The notes under the pieces: model-generated | Database searches by the model: none | The model's input: only the letters and a program-made list of their open reading frames with translations | Told to the model about the DNA's origin: nothing | Shown here: positions 14,687 through 15,693 of the stretch, piece by piece | Layout: each line of letters begins with the position of its first letter | Numbering within the stretch: the stretch's first letter is position 1 | From: JBFJVZ01 sp041623895 | GTDB taxonomy: Bacteria; Planctomycetota; Planctomycetia; Pirellulales; Pirellulaceae | Length of the DNA stretch: 15,693 bases | Direction of reading: 5' to 3' | Assembly: GCA_041623895.1 (NCBI GenBank) | Contig: JBFJVZ010000149.1 | Coordinates: 1 to 15,693, forward strand | Made by a program: the position numbers and the translations under genes

Positions 14687-14825
14687 GAAACACCTCGTGC
14701 TGGGTCCAAATCAAGGCAAGAACCCAGAGTGGTGCAAGCACAGTGCCAAGACACGATATTTTCCAATCATCGACCGCAAACTGTTTCAAGCCAGTCACTT
14801 GGGCAATCGAAGCACGATGGAAACG

Positions 14826-14891
14826 TCAAACCACCCGGAATCGGTTTGATGACACGCAAACGTCTCAGTGAGACGCTGCGTGAGACTTTTT
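14826..14891 (-). terminator. Tandem hairpins downstream of the 14895 gene
   Basis: GTCTCA (14862-14867) pairs with TGAGAC (14881-14886), with T5 on the plus side (14887-14891) and a shorter GTTT on the minus side. A second hairpin, TCAAACC/GGTTTGA, spans 14826-14849. The pair starts 4 bp past the stop of the minus-strand 14895 gene and probably ends its transcript. The stronger T-run faces the plus strand, where no gene ends. Confidence 0.5.
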
Positions 14892-14894
14892 CGA

Positions 14895-15299
14895 TCAGTC
14901 AAGATACGGATTCAATGTGACCTCGCCATCTTGGGTCTTTGCTGGTCGCTGCTTGGCTGAACGCTTTGCCGACGTCGCATAGCCACTCTTGAGCGACCGC
15001 TTGGATCTGCCGCGATAACCATTGATTTCTTTCACCATGGATCTGGATTGCATCAGTTGCGCGTCGACATGGTCTCGAACCGCTTGGAATTTTCGCTGGG
15101 CATCAGCATTGGACTGATCGATCGCGGACTGCAGCATCGGCGGCAAGCGTTTCTTTTTTGATTCTCGGTCGCCGGCCGATTCTGAGCGCTCATTTGATTT
15201 GCGAAGATTTCCGATGGCCCGAAACATGGCATTGTTGTTGGCAAAAATGACCGCCACTGAAATAGCGGCAGACCCGAAAATGCTGAAAAGTCGTCCCAT
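14895..15299 (-). CDS. Small membrane-anchored basic protein, function unknown
   Basis: The product is 134 residues. One hydrophobic helix near the N-terminus (FSIFGSAAISVAVIFA, residues 5-20) is followed by a charged helical region (about 28-95) and a strongly basic Ser/Arg/Lys tail ending NPYLD, so a single-pass anchor with a soluble basic domain is likely. The ATG at 15297-15299 was chosen over an upstream TTG at 15344 that would add a cysteine-rich leader. The ribosome site is weak at both. No family recognised. Its coding status rests on reading-frame length and the membrane segment. Confidence 0.6.
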   Translation of the reverse strand: MGRLFSIFGSAAISVAVIFANNNAMFRAIGNLRKSNERSESAGDRESKKKRLPPMLQSAIDQSNADAQRKFQAVRDHVDAQLMQSRSMVKEINGYRGRSKRSLKSGYATSAKRSAKQRPAKTQDGEVTLNPYLD

Positions 15300-15490
15300 C
15301 AGGAATCTCGTTGAGCAGAGAAAAAGACTTGGGTTGCAAGACAACTTACGTCATGCCGGTCGTGGCCGGACGCGTGCAGGGTTGGACCCGGCCGACGGTT
15401 CCATTCGCCACGTACTGCTGAGTCGGGTTGTGACGGTTATTTACACTGTGGGATCTCTAAAGCAACTTCATCATTGATGTGGGATCATCG

Positions 15491-15522
15491 GTAGGCCAGG
15501 ACAAGGAGAGCGTCCGGCTTAG
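15491..15522 (-). repeat. Palindromic intergenic repeat, copy 2
   Basis: GTAGGCCAGG (15491-15500) and CGTCCGGCTTAG (15511-15522) form an imperfect stem. Read on the minus strand the element closely follows copy 1 (6473-6504): both contain GCCGGA, GCTCT and TGTCCTGGCCTAC or CGTCCTGGCCTAC at the same spacing, with about six substitutions over some 31 bp. It marks a dispersed family. Confidence 0.75.
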
Positions 15523-15693
15523 GAAGTAATTTGAGCCTGGCTTTTCTCTTGAATCACGGTAGTTGCAGGGATGAATGTTTTGATTCGTCACAACAATGCG
15601 ACAACTGCGTAGCAGTGGCAGAATAAAGCCTGGGGTCAGGATTGCTCGTCTTAGCGAGCATTCCGCAGCCCCAGGAATCGTGATATCCAACCC
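15523..15693. repeat. Non-coding right end with a large two-part hairpin
   Basis: CCTGGGG (15629-15635) pairs with CCCCAGG (15669-15675), and inside it GGA/TCC and TGCTCG (15643-15648) with CGAGCA (15655-15660) extend the stem. A small palindrome ACTGC-gta-GCAGT lies just upstream (about 15604-15616). No credible gene occupies 15300-15693. The AAGCCTGGGGTCAGG segment recalls ends of repeats linked to REP-associated transposases, but no transposase is in the window and the element may be cut by its edge. Confidence 0.6.

Noticed and set aside
14198..14920. Plus-strand open frame of 240 codons over the small exported protein
   Set aside because: It runs across an intergenic gap and hairpins, and its translation has no recognisable feature. 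The minus strand has a ribosome site and signal peptide.
15457..15690. Minus-strand open frame of 77 codons at the right end
   Set aside because: It passes through two palindromic repeats and has no ribosome site or domain, so it is probably non-coding.

Overview
The window looks like chromosomal DNA of a planctomycete, most likely a Pirellulaceae/Rhodopirellula-like bacterium. This is inferred from the combination seen: GC content judged by eye to be a little over 50%, wide gene spacing, large secreted proteins with carboxypeptidase-regulatory-like modules, a bacterial topoisomerase VI pair, an adenosylcobalamin-dependent ribonucleotide reductase, and a protein joining a zinc-phospholipase-C-like domain to a DUF4332-like helical domain. 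No rRNA, tRNA, CRISPR array or complete mobile element is visible.

Left end (1-573): there is no intact gene. It holds two diverged copies of a repeat that still encode, in frame, the C-terminal tail of a GxxExxY-type protein. Each copy lies between perfect 10-bp inverted repeats (CTCTGCGGTA / TACCGCAGAG). A terminator-like hairpin follows at about 506-537. Positions 574-3432 (minus) encode a 952-residue secreted multi-module protein. Its -10-like promoter lies in the 221-bp gap before the divergent topoisomerase genes.

Middle (3654-9818): top6B and top6A overlap by ATGA on the plus strand and together encode a complete type IIB topoisomerase. The class II ribonucleotide reductase converges on them from the minus strand. 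The gap between holds a palindromic repeat, a long imperfect inverted repeat and a clear rho-independent terminator for the reductase. Upstream of the reductase there is a TTGACA/TAAGAT promoter followed by two NrdR-box-like palindromes 32 bp apart, so nucleotide-dependent repression by NrdR is likely.

Right part (10490-15299): a small DUF2780-like protein and a secreted protein with DPFG repeats lie on the plus strand. Three genes follow on the minus strand: the PLC/DUF4332 fusion, a small exported protein and a small membrane-anchored protein. The last 390 bp hold no credible gene, but carry a second copy of the palindrome found behind top6A and a large two-part hairpin.

Functionally the centre of the window is DNA metabolism (DNA untangling and dNTP supply) and the flanks are envelope or secreted proteins of unknown role. 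I found no convincing new multi-gene system. The items most worth following up are the bacterial Topo VI with a basic insert in its B subunit, the NrdR-type operator pair, the GxxExxY remnants bounded by inverted repeats, and the dispersed palindrome.
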